Assembly (NCBI RefSeq): GCF_002878395.1
Contig: NC_061118.1
Location: forward strand, 123,830,435-123,894,434
Length of the DNA: 64,000 nucleotides
Direction of reading: 5' to 3'
From: Capsicum annuum
Lineage: Eukaryota > Streptophyta > Magnoliopsida > Solanales > Solanaceae
In this document: one piece after another, positions 11,929 through 25,342 of the stretch
How the letters are laid out: every line of letters starts with the position of its first letter
Numbering within the stretch: position 1 is the stretch's first letter
Translations under genes and position numbers: made by a program
Notes under the pieces: generated by a model
Seen by the model: the letters and a program-made list of their open reading frames with translations, nothing else
Told to the model about the DNA's origin: nothing
Database searches by the model: none

Positions 11929-13058
11929 GAAAAGATTATAGGGGTCATCCCCAAGGTGGGTGTGGTGGCCAAGTTGTAGGAAATGATGGAAACCAAGCCG
12001 ACTGAGGTAGAGGATAAATTGATAGAAATGTTACTCAAGGTTGTAGAGGTGGCAGTCAGGGTGAGGATAGAGCCTAAATTATATTGTTCCAACTTGTCCT
12101 AAAGTGCAAGGTTCTAATGTTGTAATCAGAGGTGCTATTCTTGTCTGTGATCATATGCCTTTATATTGTTTGATACCCAGTCAATTTTCTCCTATGTGAG
12201 TTTGAAGTTTTCTTTGGGTTATGATTTGGACTATGAATTTCTTAATAATTTATATATGTATCCATATTAATTGGGGTGCATGTTTGTGTTGATCATATCT
12301 ATAAAGCTTGTCCTTTGATGTTATGGGCTACAAAACCTTAGACTAATTAGTCGTTCTAGATATGGAGGATTTTCTATTATATTGTGGATGAGTTGGTCGT
12401 CTTCTTATCGTGCCATTCCTTATGGTTAAGCTAAAATCATCATTGTAGAAATGCCTGAGATGGACATGTTAGAGTGGGCGGGTACTTTTAAGCCCACTCC
12501 TTTGAGAATAGTGTCAAGTCTTTGTGGCCAGAAACTAGAGAAAAGGAGGAGTACGGTATTTTTAGCCCATTATTAGGAATATAAATCTATAGTCCCATCT
12601 ATAGATTCAGTTCTAGATGTTTTTGAATTCTTAAAGGTTTTTCCTGCCAACCTTCTAAGTATGCCTCCAGACAAAGAGGATGATTTTTGTAGAGAATTAG
12701 AGCTTGAAACTAGAACAATCTCTATCTCTTCCTATCATATAGAACCAGTAGATTTGAGAGAGTTAAAATCCCAATTGAAGGAATTATTAGAAAGAGATTT
12801 TATTTGTCCAAGTATTTCTCTTTGGGGTGAACCAGTATTGTTTGTGAAAAAAAATGGTAGCATGAGATGTACATTGAGTAACACTAGTTGAAGAAGGTAA
12901 CCATTGACAACTAACATCCCTTGCCCTAGGTAAATATCACTTTTGATCATTACCACAAAAAATTGATATACTCCCAAATTGACTTGAGGTCAGGTTATTA
13001 TTAGCTAAAGATTAGGGAAAAGGACATCCCAAAGAATGCCTCCAAACTCGTTATGGGT
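11929..13058 (+). pseudogene. Chromovirus gag end, protease and RT start, plus-strand fragment
   Basis: Glycine-rich gag tail wording (GGCGGQ, GNDGNQ) is at 11950-12080. Protease remnants near 12130-12170 include LVCDHM. RT begins at about 12610: FPANLLSMPPDKEDDF, then YHIEPVDLRELKSQLKELL and WGEPVLFVKKNGSM up to 12870, then KVTIDN and SQIDLRSGYY to about 13000. It ends abruptly near 13055 before the YxDD box, where an LTR-like start (TGTAACGACC) begins. Stops are frequent in the protease part. Its orientation is opposite to chromoviruses A, B and C, so it is a separate, truncated insertion. Confidence 0.7.
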
Positions 13059-13439
13059 TGTAACGACCTCAGACTACCACTAAATGTACCCTCAAAGCTA
13101 ACCCATGGTATCTGCTTAGTATTTTATTAAATATACTCAATCAAGTGTGGAACCGTTAAGAATATGAATTTAGTTGGATAAGATAATTCCAACATATCAA
13201 CATGAACTCTAGATTATCTAAAATATATGGAAATCTAAAAACAAGTACTAGGTCTTGACAAGGATCTAAATATACTAAAGAGTCACTAAGACAGGCCCCA
13301 ACTGACCTAAAATCCATGAAGTCTGAAATAACATAAGGTAAATTATTAAAATAAAACATAATCCTGGTCCTTATAATATGAGGAATTACCAACTGATGGA
13401 AGGTACGAAGTGGTGGTCTCCGCTAATCGCGATGTTGAG
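13059..13439. repeat. LTR-like sequence, left half
   Basis: It begins TGTAACGAC, the exact inverted match of GTCGTTACA ending at 36390. Together with 36106-36390 it could be one LTR of about 0.67 kb, split by chromovirus A. The left half ends in GTTGAG and the right half begins a few bases past A with GCGAGCACC, which is compatible but not proof. Confidence 0.4.
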
Positions 13440-16375
13440 TGTCACGACTTAGTTTATGTGTCATGATGGCACCGACTAAATCCTGCCAGTAGGTAAGGCA
13501 AACCGTAGACCAAAGCTATTTACAATGGGTTAACATGGTGGAAATTGCCTGAAAAAAAGGCGAAATAGACAATACAATTCATCAATAAACAAAGCAATAG
13601 AATAGTCTAAAAGGTTGCCATAAAATAGAAAACCATCACACGACTTAGTAGAGTCAGAACAACAGCTACTATAATGCACCATAAGTTTTAGAATAATCAA
13701 AACAATCTATCTCAAAAGAAAACACTAGACCTAGATAAATAGAAGTAAATGGGACAACTTCGACTCCAAGAGCTCACCCTATCTACAAAATCCACTACAG
13801 TGGAATCCTCAAATCAACAATGGCAAATAGTATTCGGATCTGTACCATAAAGATATAGAAGTGTAGTATGAGTATCAAAACCACGGGTACTCAGTAGGAA
13901 TCATCGGACGACTGAGCTAAATCATAATATAGATACGATAAGAAGCAAGATACATAACTAAGTTAAGAAAAGGGCAAACCTGGAAGTATCTCCAACATCA
14001 TTGTACAAAATTAAATAGATATACTAGAACAATAACATAATTAATATGTGATTATAACGACAAGATTTGCCCCCCGTAACCCAATTAATATGGAAAAGTA
14101 AATAACCCAATACGGGCCCCCATAAGCATGGTGGGTACAATCAAGGATAATATAATCAAACAATCATGACTTACCAACCTCCATGCTATCATTGAGAAAC
14201 GATCCAGATCATGCCACTCTAAGAACAACTCCTCCTTACTGAACTAGAACCGATGTTTATATCCTCAATATCATAACCAATAGCCAGACTCAAACTGGTA
14301 TATATATCTATAAATATAATATATGTATATCATCAACATTATAGCGATCGGTTTTTAGCGTAATTAGCAATAACTCCCAATATCAAATCATCATGACTAT
14401 CACGTCTCTAGTTTCATCAAATCACTTATATAACCAATATCATAATCAATTGTTGGACTCAGATCAGTACAAATATCATTAATATCAACATCAATATATG
14501 GACATGAATTAGTACAGATGTATGCCATTAATATGATAATCAATAGCCGGACCTAAATCGGTACATATATCATCAATATCATAATCAATACCCAAACTCA
14601 AACTAGTATACATATCTACATAAATATATCTATCTATCTATATATATATATATATATATATATTCAATGTCATAGCTATAGGGTTTTACCATAATTATCC
14701 CCAACTCCAAATAGCAAATCATCATGACTATCACGTCTTTTGTCTCATCAAGTCTAATAATAAGCATTTCAAATTTACAATTTGAGCATATAAAGGCCTA
14801 CAAAAACCAGTTCAAGTCTTTTCCTAATGCAGGTCGAAAGGGTCCCACTTTTAATCCCTGAAATCCATTATAAGACAACTCAACCCTGGACTAGACTAAG
14901 GTATCTAAATCTCCCATTAGATGTTAAGCATGTCTTAATCAGGCATTAGATCGAAATTATAATACAGGCCTAAGTAACTAAGCTAAATACTCCTAAACTA
15001 TGATTTCCAGATAGACTAAAAAGGTCCAACTAATCCAAGTATTACGAATTCCATCACTAACACCTGAACTCATCCTAAATTCTTACATTATATCATAAAC
15101 ATACTATGAAATAGCTCAATATATGAAAAGGGAAAACCTAGCCTACCTGGATGCCAAAGAAAGCTTAAAGAAACCTCTAAATCAGTGACTTTTCCTTTCG
15201 AGATGCTCCCGCAAGGTGCCATGCTATCAAAATCACAATCTACTAATGAAAACTAAAACACTGATAACCAAATTTCACCATTGTGCTTTGGGTGAAAAAT
15301 AACTCAAAAATCCTATGTGGTGCCTATTTGCAATAATTATGTTTTGGAAACCAACTCAACTTCCCTATATGCTCAAGGACTAATTACCCTAAAAAGGGTG
15401 AATTTTGAGCTATATTAGTGCTAAAATTAAGTCACCAAGTTTAGGGATTTTTAGAGAAGAAGAGGGAAATCATCCTTGAAAATAAAAGAATCTTACTACA
15501 AATCGAAGGAGAATCACATAATCAATCCTTACCTAATCTCACAAATCACCAACAATTGTTATTCCCAAGCTATTCCACTCCATAGGGTTTAGGTATCTTG
15601 AGAATGGATGAGAAATGAGAAAATGGTCTTAATGGTGTATTTATACCCATACCAGGTACATGAGTATAACATTCATGATCTGTTAATCACAAACGTGATA
15701 CCTGACCAAATAGGGAAGAAGTCGTATTTGCAATATTATTACCACGATTACGGTATTTAACTTTTTGCTAGGGTTATCACTTCCATGAATAAGAATGTCG
15801 CTCACATGAGACCACTTGGTATCTACTAGATCACTATCGTGATCACTAGCCTATGATCATCGGTGCACCAGCATTAGCTGAGACTTAGAAATTCAAACGT
15901 CTTTGCCATCCCCTCAGGATTCATTTAAAATCATATACACACAAACAGACTATGCTACCCTCTAAAATTCAACATTTAGACTCAATGACAGAGTCAAAAT
16001 TTCCATCCAAGGTTGTTTCGATGAAAAGTAGGTCCTACACCCAACTTGCCATTTTCTTAAGTTTTGACCAATAACTCAAAATGAGCCTGGGTGCGTCAGG
16101 ACCTAAATCAAAGGTTCACCTAGCCTAAAATCAATATTCTAGAGTTATTGGAGCATTCAGAATTGGAATACAAGGTTGTTTGACTGAATTTTTCACCTGG
16201 TTGCCAATTTGAACTAGACAAGACTTCAAAACAAGAAATTGACTCTAAAATAATGAAATGCCTGGAAACCAAACTATCAGTCCGAGTAAGTCATAAATGA
16301 CATAGGGAAGCTCTAGAAAATCTCTAACGACAAAGATAAGCATAAATATACAAAATGACTTGAAGGGTCATTACA
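13440..16375 (-). repeat. 3' LTR of chromovirus A (2936 bp)
   Basis: On the plus strand it runs from TGTCACGACTTAG to GGGTCATTACA. It is collinear with 20489-21510 plus 34052-36105. Roughly 50-bp subrepeats built on CATCAATATCATAATCAAT fill about 14260-14640 and end in a (TA)n run at 14629-14663. No coding frame is supported within it. Confidence 0.8.
14629..14663. repeat. TATC/TA microsatellite
   Basis: TATC repeats run into an (AT)n run inside the LTR of chromovirus A. Confidence 0.9.
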
Positions 16376-16399
16376 ATATCCACTACTAAAAGGACTTTC

Positions 16400-17980
16400 G
16401 TCTTCAAAAGTAAGGGATTAGGATGTACCAGAAGTATCAAATAGGTAAGGATACTGGGTTCGCATCTTGCTCTCTAATTCCTAAGTAGCCTTCACCACCG
16501 AGCAATTCCATTGAAACTTAACCTCAGGAATCTCCCAAGTGCACAACCGCCTGACATCACTAGCCAAAATGAGCCAGACTTCTCCACGAAGGTCAACCAC
16601 TCATCCAACTTGACTGAATCCTATCTAAGCACATAAGGTGGATCAAAAATCTATCGCCATAATATGGAAACATAGAAAACTAATGGATAATAGGAAAATC
16701 TTGAGGTAAGGCTAACTATAAGTCACTTCACCCACTGTGCGAAGAATCTCAAAGGGTCCAATATATCTGGCACTCAGGTTTCCATTCCTGTCGAACTTTA
16801 TCACAACCTGCATGGATGATACATAGAGGAATACTCAATCACCAACTCCAAATCTAAAGGCACGAAGCCTATAGTCTGCATAAGCCTTATGCCTACTATG
16901 TGCCATTTTCAACTTGTACTGAATCACCCTGACTTTATATAATGACTCCCGGAGTAAATTAGTACAATGGGGTCTAACCTCTAAAGTCTTAAACCATATA
17001 ATCAGGAAGCGACATTGCCTACCATACGAAGCCTCAAAAGACACCATCTCAATACTCAAATGATAACTGTTATTATATGCAAACTCTGCTAAGGCTAAGT
17101 GTTACTCCCACTAGCCTCCAAAATCAATAACACAGGCTCGGTGTATATCCATGAGAACCTAAATAGTCCGCTCTAATTTGACATCAATATATGGATGCAA
17201 AGTTATACTACGGTCCACCTACGTACCTAACTCCTCCCGAAAAGCTCTGTAAAAGCTAGAAGTCAACACGAAATCTCAATCCAAAATGATAGATACAGGG
17301 ACACTATGCAAATAGATTATCTTACACACATAGATAAAGGCTCACCTCTCGACACTGAAGGACATCTGGATAGAAATGAAATTTGCCGACTTGATCAACT
17401 GATCCACAATGACCCAAATACTATCAGAACTATGGGAGGTGCAAGGCAAACCACTAATGAAGTCCATGGTAATTTTCTTCCATTTTACTCGGGAATGGGT
17501 AACCTCTGAATCAAACCAGCATATTACATATGCTAAGTCTTCACCTACTGATAACATAGGTAATAAGAAACAAAGTCCACCATATATCTCTTCATGCCAC
17601 TCCACCAATAATGAAATCTCAAATCCCTTTACATCTTAGTTGTACTCGGATGAATAAAATACCTAAAGATGTGAGCCTCATGCAAAATCAACAAAATTAA
17701 GTCATTAACCCTCAAAACAAAAATGCAGCTATTAAATCTCAAGAGACCCTCAAAATCTATGGTATCCCTCTTGGACTCACCACTCAACACCTAATCACGG
17801 AGGATGCAAAGAATTTTATCCTCAAATTGGCGATCCTAAATCTAGTCAAATAGTGTTGACCTAGTCTTAACACTATTAAGAATTCTCCTAGGGTCTAAAA
17901 TATAATGTCGCACTATCAAGTTGGATAAAGACTATATGTCCCGTATCAAAAACCTCTAAGAAACTAAAATACAAGTCAAG
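16400..17980 (-). pseudogene. Chromovirus A integrase with C-terminal chromodomain, degenerate
   Basis: The core has ITMDFISGLP (first Asp, about 17480-17510). SIILD then a stop then DFVLTS (about 17285) keeps the second Asp, with CGA changed to TGA. KLERTI (about 17165) keeps the Glu. IEMVSFEASYGRQCRF (about 17010-17050) is the conserved stretch after the core. At 16440-16560 the minus strand reads EVKFQWNCSVVKAT and ESKMRTQYP, which matches the chromodomain tail of Tekay/Del elements and is the reason for calling it a chromovirus. Several stops make it inactive. Confidence 0.8.
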
Positions 17981-18017
17981 CTAGCCATACTCACCAACTT
18001 TTGGCTTAAGGCATCCG

Positions 18018-19330
18018 TTACCACACTCTTCTTGCCCGAATGATACAAGATAGAGATATCATAATCCTTAAGAAACTCCATCCATCTATGCAGCCTAATA
18101 TTAAGCTCTCTTCAGGGTATAAGATGCTAAAGACTACGATGATCTGTGAAAATCTCACAATGCACACATAAAGATAATGCCTCAAAATCTTAAGCTTAGA
18201 AACTACTGCTACCAACTCTAAATTATAAGTGCGGTAGTTTCGCTTGTGCACCTTAAGATTTTTCAAAGAATAAGCAATAACACAATACTTCTTCATCATA
18301 CACAATCCAAACAAACACCAAAAGCATCACAATAAATGGTGAACCATTTACCCTCAACAAGAAGAGCCAAACTAGGAGCCGAAGTAAGAAACTTCTTGTG
18401 CTTCCCAAAGCTTGACTCAAACTACTCGAACCATTGAAAAGATACCCCCTTTCGAGTCAGTCTAGTTATAGTTGTTGAAATAGTAGCAATACCCTCATCA
18501 AATTATCTATAATAACTGGATAAGCCAAAAAAGATGTGAACCTTAGTCGTAGATGTGGCCCTAGCCCAATCATGAATTTACTCAATCTTTGTTGGGTCCA
18601 CCATAATCCCATTCATATATACCACAGGCTCAATAAATGTCATAGACTCAAGACAAAATTCATACTTAGAGAACCTGGAAAAAAGCAAATGGTCTCTCAA
18701 AGTCTAGAGCACTACCCTTAGATGTTGCATGTGCTTCTTCTTACTCCTCGAATACACAAAGATGTCGTCAATAAATACAATAACAAAGAAACCCAAATAG
18801 GGTCTAAAGACTCGGTTCATCAAATCCATGAACATGGTTGGGCCATTAGAAAACCAAATAGACATCTCAAAGAACTCTTAATGACCATTATGGGTTGTAA
18901 AAGTTGTCTTTGGGATATCCTTGACCTGAATCCCAAACTGATGAAAAGCTGACCTCAAATAAATCTTATAAAACACTTTGTGCCCTAAAGCTGGTCAAAC
19001 AAATCATCATTGCAAAGAGTAGGATAACAGTTCTTCACTATTACCTTATTAAGCTGCCTATAATCAATACACATAAGTATGGTGAATCCTTCTTCTTCAC
19101 AAAAAACACAAGAGCACCCTAAGGGGACATACTCAATCTAATAAAACCCTTCCCAAGAAGATCTTCAAGTAGAGAAATTATCTCCTTAAGCTCGATATGA
19201 GCCATATGATAAGGTGACAAATAAATAGGTTGGATGCCAAGATCAAGATCAATAACAAACTCAATCTCATTACAATAAGGTATGCCTTGCAGATCGGTAC
19301 ATAAAATATCAGGAAACTTAGGGACTATAG
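18018..19330 (-). pseudogene. Chromovirus A reverse transcriptase and RNase H, degenerate
   Basis: The minus strand shows CIDYRQLNKVIVKN at about 19025-19070. The YxDD box lies in [11 protein letters not shown] at about 18750-18785, with both aspartates kept. RNase H continues at 18018-18314 with KRNYRTYNLELVAVV and LKILRHYLY. In-frame stops are scattered. The order on the minus strand, protease-RT-RH-IN, is standard for Ty3/gypsy. Confidence 0.8.
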
Positions 19331-19354
19331 GAATAGAGTCAAGGGACTGACTCT

Positions 19355-20180
19355 CTATTCTAACATCATGAATATAAGTGAGATAAGACTCATAACCCTC
19401 GAGATAAGTCTCCTAGCATGAACATAAGAAATAATCCCTGTCGGTTCACGACTAATAGATCCTTGCCATATGATTAGCGGTATGCCGAGCATCACTAAGG
19501 TAGTGGTCTTGGTAAAATAATTCATGACTACATGATAGTGGGATAACCAGTCCATGCCAAGAATCACATCAAAATCCACCTTGTCCAATAAAATGAGATC
19601 AACATGAGTATCAATATCTCTAAAAGTTACAACACATGATCTGAAAATCTAATCCACTACTAAAAAATTATCTATAGGAGTAAAGACACAGATAACAAAT
19701 CCCAAGATAACTCTAACCGCAGGAAATAATAAGAAAACAGATAAGAGTAAGTGGATCCCAGATCAAATAAAGCTAAGGCCGATGGATGGCACACCAAAAT
19801 CATACCTATGATATTTGTATTTGAAGACTCAGCCTTGATCCTACCACGTACTACAAATAATTGACCTCTCTTACCCCCTAGATGGGCTCCTAATAGATTA
19901 CCCGCCCTACCTACCTGAGAACCTACATGAGCATCCTAGGAACCACCCCTATGTCTATGCATACCATCTCTAGTTTAGGGATGAACTGCCCTAATAAGGG
20001 GAACACTTTGAGCTGAAGTAACAGTCGCCCCACGACTAGGGCATTCTTGAGAGTAATGAAAAAAAGCTTCATAACCATAGCATGTCACATGAGCTGAACA
20101 AGAACTAAAATATTTGGGTAACCCAAAATAACCACCACGGCTTGAATAAATAGAAAATGAGCCCCTCAAAGAATGACCAC
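19355..20180 (-). pseudogene. Chromovirus A protease and the last part of gag
   Basis: Protease: FDLGSTYSY (catalytic Asp) at about 19745-19775 and VDFDVILGMDWLSHYHV at 19540-19580. Gag is represented only by a zinc knuckle near 20030-20100 reading CYGYEAFFHYSQEC, where the second Cys of CCHC is Tyr. Only about 300 bases separate this from the primer site, so the main gag body is absent. Confidence 0.75.
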
Positions 20181-20465
20181 TACCCTAACCAGTGTTATCT
20201 CTAATACAAGACTATTCTCCGTCAGTAATTTAGAGCGTTACCTGAATGGGTCTACTAGGCTGACTCTGAGGCTGATAAAGCGGCCAGAAAGGCTATCTAT
20301 CTTATGAACTACTTTAGAAACCAACTCATACACTTAGCATGAAATGAGTGTAAGAAGGAAAACTCTTAAGAATGTCCCATAGCCCCCTGAAGATAAGAAA
20401 CTAACATTATCATTTTTATTTCCAAGACTCTAGTAGGCGCTTGCTTTTGTACCAATAATACCGGT

Positions 20466-20485
20466 GAAACCTATTTCTGATACCA
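20466..20485 (-). other. Primer-binding site of chromovirus A, tRNA-iMet type
   Basis: On the minus strand TGGTATCAGAAATAGGTTTC matches the complement of the initiator tRNA-Met 3' end in 17 of 20 positions, with three changes in the middle. It lies three bases inside the 5' LTR end, the usual place. Confidence 0.8.
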
Positions 20486-20488
20486 ATT

Positions 20489-21510
20489 TGTCATGACTCA
20501 ATTTGAGTCATGATGGCACATACTAAATTCTGCTAGTAGGTAAGCCAAACTGTAGTCCAAAGCTGTTTGTAATGGGCTAACTTTGTGAAAAATACCCCAA
20601 AAAGGCCAAAATATAAAATATAGTTCATAAATAAGCAAGGCAATAGAATAGTCTGAAATGTAGCCATAACATAAAAATTCATCCCACGACCTGGTAAAGT
20701 CACTACAAAAGCAACTACAATACACCATATGTTCTAGAATAGTAGTTATTTATCTCGAATCAATACACTAGTCCTAGACAAATGTAAGGAAATAAGGCAA
20801 CTCCAACTCCAAGATCTTACCCCATCTCAAAAATCTACCACAATATATTTCTCAAATCAACATTAACAACTAGTACTCAGATCTAGACCAAAAAGTTAGA
20901 GAAGTGTAATATAAGTACCAAAACTATGAGTACTCAGTAGGCATCATTGACAGACTGAGATAAATCATGATATAGATATGATAAGATGCAAGATAACATA
21001 AATAAGTCTAGAAAAAGGCAAACCTAAAAGTATCTCTAACATCGCTATACACAATTAAATAGATAAACCAGAACAATAACATAATGAACCTGCAATTATA
21101 ACTACAAGATCGGTCCTCATAATCTAACATGTGCGAAAAAATACATAAACCAATGCAAGATCCCATAAGCCTAGAGGGTATATCAAGGATAATATAATCA
21201 AACAAACATGATTTACCAACCTTCATGATATCATTGAGAACCCATACAAATCATGCCTTACTAAGAACCACTCCCATTTATCAGAGTCAAACTGATATTT
21301 ATATCCTTAATATCATAACCAATATTCGAACTCAACCGATATACATATCTGTACATATATGTATATCATCAACATTATAGCTAGCGGGTTTTATCATAAT
21401 TAGTGTCAACTCCTAAAATCAATTCATCATGACTATCACGTCTGTAGTCTCATCAAGTCTCTTATATCAGAATATCATAAACAATTATCAAACTTAAATT
21501 GGTACATATA
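20489..21510 (-). repeat. 5' LTR of chromovirus A, inner part
   Basis: It begins TGTCATGACTCAATTTGAG, next to the primer site, and is collinear with the start of the LTR at 13440. It stops at the ATATA target duplication (21506-21510) of the nested Athila element and resumes at 34052. Confidence 0.85.
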
Positions 21511-22707
21511 TGATGTTGGTCGTATTTATACGTCTATGTACCATAACTTACCTATGTTTAAGCTAGGTTTTTAGGATAAAATACATAATTCTTACACTTT
21601 GTCTATTTTTAGTTAAGGGAGTTGACCTATGTGATTAGCATGCTATTCAGGTACTAATGAGAAATATTACGGCACTTTGGGGACCCATGGATAACAGAGG
21701 AAACTTCACATAAAAGGAAAGCAGCTTTTGGACTAAATGTGATATATGAGAACTTTCTCTCAGGCCAATTTGCCATTTATAATAAGTTGAGGACTTAGAA
21801 GGAAATTATAAGAGAGAAGGCTATTAAAAGACTTGTTGCTGAATTTTTATTCATTATGCTATTTTTGGGTTTTTGAATGCAAGAAAGAGTGGCTTAGTGT
21901 AAAGAGAGAGAGAAATGTTTCTACTAGATTTCACTATTTTTCGGATACCAAAATCGACTTTTAGTTTTTGGTATGATGAATATTCTTATGGTGATTTTTG
22001 TTTTATTCATGAGTAGCTAAGTTTAATTGTTAGGATTATGAAAACCTTATAGTATACTATTTATCTCTGTGGGTTTTGAATTCATTATGTGTAGATGCAC
22101 TTATATTATACTCTCTTCATTATGATTGAATTCTCATGGTTGCAAACATAGAGAATGTGCCATTAAAACATAACTTGTTTGATAGAAAATTTTATGTTGG
22201 GAAAAGAGAGTAGTGACAAGAGAATAGGGTTTCTAACCTTTATTTTATCCATTAATGCCTTAATAGGATTAACAACTTGGAGATTTCACATAAGTATAAA
22301 CAACACTTTTGATTTGAGAGAAAGAGAGTAGATTAATCCATGTTGTTTGAGAAACACTTGGAGTATAAATTTAAATGTGTTTCTCTGTAATTGCATGCAT
22401 GTATGAGTTCTAAATACTCATAGTTAGAAAATATTGAAAACTACAAGGTGGAAATAACTCTAACTTGTCTTTCTCTGTAATCAAATACTATTACACATAT
22501 CATCTTATTATTACACTGATAGTATTACTAAGTACTTAAATCAAAACCCCCCTTTACTTTGGAACCTTCGATCAACAGTCTAATAATAATTGCAACACTT
22601 AGTGATCATAGTATTCCCTGTGGGATTCGACACCTAACCCAATTGGGTTCTATATTTGACAACGACCGCTTGCACTTTCTAACGAGAGTTGTAATTTGGG
22701 TGTATCA
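21511..22707 (+). repeat. 5' LTR of Athila element 2
   Basis: It runs from TGATGTTGG to GTGTATCA and is the same length as the LTR at 32855. Differences are concentrated in the first 250 bases. The open frame 22559-22747 crosses its end and is not a gene. Confidence 0.93.
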
Positions 22708-22712
22708 AATTT

Positions 22713-22730
22713 TGGGGCCGTTGCCGGGAA
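22713..22730 (+). other. Primer-binding site of element 2, tRNA-Asp type
   Basis: TGGGGCCGTTGCCGGGAA lies five bases past the 5' LTR and matches the tRNA-Asp complement TGGCGCCGTTGCCGGGGA at 16 of 18 positions. This primer is usual for Athila elements. Confidence 0.85.
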
Positions 22731-22839
22731 ATACGGTTGTCAACTAAAGTTGTGTTTGATAATCGACCTTTTTGTCAAAGATTCCCAAAATTTTACTTTT
22801 GGTTTGTTGTTTTTGTTTTGTTTAGGTTGAGTGGATTAC

Positions 22840-24540
22840 ATGCCAAAGATGCGGAGATCGGGTCAACCATTATTACCAATAAATCCTAAACCACATCTCA
22901 TTTACAGAATGGATGAGCAACCAGACCTGAAAAGGATAGCTGCTCAATAGGAGCAGGCTAGATTAGCTTCTTTGGCAGCTGCGCAAGTAAATTAGTAGAA
23001 CGCTGATAACCTAGGTCAGGTACCCAATCAAGCTGATGAAGACCTGGGTGATGATGAGCTATTAAATCCAAGGTGTGCAGAGGATTTGGCTGCACCTGTG
23101 AACAAAAATGTCAACAGAGATTGCCATGCTAGAATAAAACCCGAACGCAGAGTTGTGTAGTTTGCTTTTGATGATGATGATGATGAATTGGAATGGGATG
23201 GTGCCACAGGGTCTATTATTCCTCCACCTTTAACACCCGAAGCCAAGCTCAATATCACTAGCACTAAAATCCAGCTATTGCAACTCAAAGGTCTATTTGG
23301 TGGACTTACAAGCGATGATCCGAATATATATCTGATTAATTTTATCTTAACATGCAAATAGTTTGACAATCTAGGGGTTCGACAAAATGTGATCCGACTG
23401 TGCTTATTTCCATTGTCTCTATCTAGAGAGGCAACTCTATGGTTAAACAGGCTAACTCCTAACTCTATTACAAATTAGAGGCAACCGAAAGACGCTTTCC
23501 TAGAAGGATTCTTTCTGTCATCTAAGAGGGTACAATTGAGAGATGAGATAAGGAATTTCAGATAGCTTCCAACTAAAGCTCTCCACAAGACTTGGGAGAG
23601 GTTCAATAAGAGGCTTATGCGGTGTCCAAATCATCAGATGACTAATGTCCACTTGATGGAGATATTATATAGGGCTTTAAACTCGGTGACTAAGCCAGTG
23701 GTAGATAATGTTGCGGGTGGGTCATTCATGGATCTTATGTTTCTTGAGGCATCTGATATGTTGGATCATATGACAAAGCAGAATAGAGCTTGGCATACTG
23801 GGGACTCTGAGGTAGCAAGCTCTACTGTATCTATTGGTATGACGGTAGAATAGAGGTGAAGGGAAGAGAAATATGACTAGGATATGGCTCACATGAAAAT
23901 GCAGATGGACCTTCTTACTAAGCATTTATTATTAGGGAAGACAGAAAAGGTCAAAGTTGTTGTATCACAGGGAAGAGCTAACATCGATTCTGAGGAGGAA
24001 GCAAATTACTTGAATAATCAAGGGGGTTTTGAGGCAATGGCCAAGGAAACCAAGGTCGGAACTATTATAAAAAATCCGGATACAAGGACCGAGACCAAGG
24101 GAATTGGAAGAATAAAAATGATAGGAGCGGTTTGTATGTCCCTCTAGGAAATTGTAAAGCTACTGCATCTAGCTCTTGGAAGATGTCCATAGAGGACATG
24201 ATGGCTAAGCTATTGAAAGGAGTAGAGGCAACCAACACGGGAGTAGCTGAGGTAAAAAATAATTTGTCCTCAATGAATCAATTGGTTGACTCACATTCCA
24301 CTTTAATAAAATAGTTAGAACAGCAAATGAGTCAACTATCGGCGGCATTCAATCAAAGAAAAGCTGGCACTTTACCAAGTAACACTATGCAAAATCCAAG
24401 GAAAAATGGATCATGTTTGGCCATTACGACCAGGAGTGGTAAGGTGTTGGAAAATCCATCCAAGGGTAAGTCTATGGTTGATAGTATGGAGGAGAATGTT
24501 GTTGAAGCGGATTGTGATAATTCTGTAAAAAGTTAAAATC
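22840..24540 (+). pseudogene. Athila gag, degenerate
   Basis: I chose the ATG at 22840 (MPKMRRSGQP) because it opens the frame carrying the gag wording. The capsid region has LKGLFGG (about 23286), LCLFPLSLSREATLWLNRL (about 23400-23455) and RDEIRNF (about 23540). TWERFNKRLMRCPNHQM follows (23592-23640), then an Ala- and Gly-rich stretch to 23853. These are hallmarks of the retrotransposon gag family in Athila elements. Stops interrupt it at several points. Near 24130 the frame shifts for about 400 bases, and it shifts back near 24540. No clear CCHC zinc knuckle is visible in the tail. Confidence 0.8.
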
Positions 24541-24543
24541 AGG

Positions 24544-25342
24544 ATGAGGTCATTCATAATACTACACCTAGCCGTCAGCAGTCTAAAAAGATTGGTAATG
24601 GGAAGCACAATAAAAAGGAAGTGGTGGAGAAAACTCTTCCAAAAACCACCACCCTCTTTTCCTCAGACACTGAAGAAAAAGGCCGATGATACTAAGTTCA
24701 GTAAATTCATGACCATGCGGAAGCAACTGACTATAAATGTGTCTTTGGTGGAGGCACTGGAGTAGATGCCAAGGTATGCCCAATTCATGAAGGACCTTTT
24801 GACAAACAAAAGGGCAGCAAGCTATGAACCGGCAAATAATTTCCTTCATTTCAGTGCGATTTCCACATGCTCCTTAGTGCAGAAGAAGGCAGATCTGGGT
24901 GCTTTCACTATTTCTTGCACGGTTGGATCTTTATATTTTGCTAAGGCTTTGTGTGATTTAGGGTCTAGAATTGATTTGATGTTGCTAGCCATTTATAAAC
25001 AGTTGGGGTTGGGAGATCCTACACCAACCAACATGCGGCTTGTAATGGCATGGGATTCTGTATAATGTATTAGTGAAGGTGGCTACCTTTATTTTTCATG
25101 CAGATTTTATTATTTTGGATTGCACGGTGGATTTTGAGGTGCCCATAATCTTGGGTCGACCTTTCCTCGCAATCGGAAGTGTGCTTATTGATTTGCGAGC
25201 AAATGAGCTTTTATTTTGGATGAATGATGAAGTGGTACATTTTGATGTATGCAAATCAATGAAGCAGCCCAAGGATATGAATGTGCTCAATATAGTTGAT
25301 GTTTATTATAAGGATGAGCAGGAATTATCTTTGGAGGAGTAG
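24544..25342 (+). pseudogene. Athila aspartic protease, degenerate
   Basis: The catalytic loop reads CDLGSRIDLM at about 24952-24980; the family usually has DLGAS, so Asp is kept and the next residues have changed. The flap and C-terminal part follow with IFHADFIILDCTVDFEV and ILGRPFL at 25085-25170, after a frameshift between 25065 and 25073. Its upstream part (24544-24765) is a linker with Pro- and Lys-rich wording. Confidence 0.75.

Noticed and set aside
23028..23369. 113-codon minus-strand ORF with Ser run
   Set aside because: Shadow of gag. The Ser run is the antisense of an Asp-rich gag stretch.
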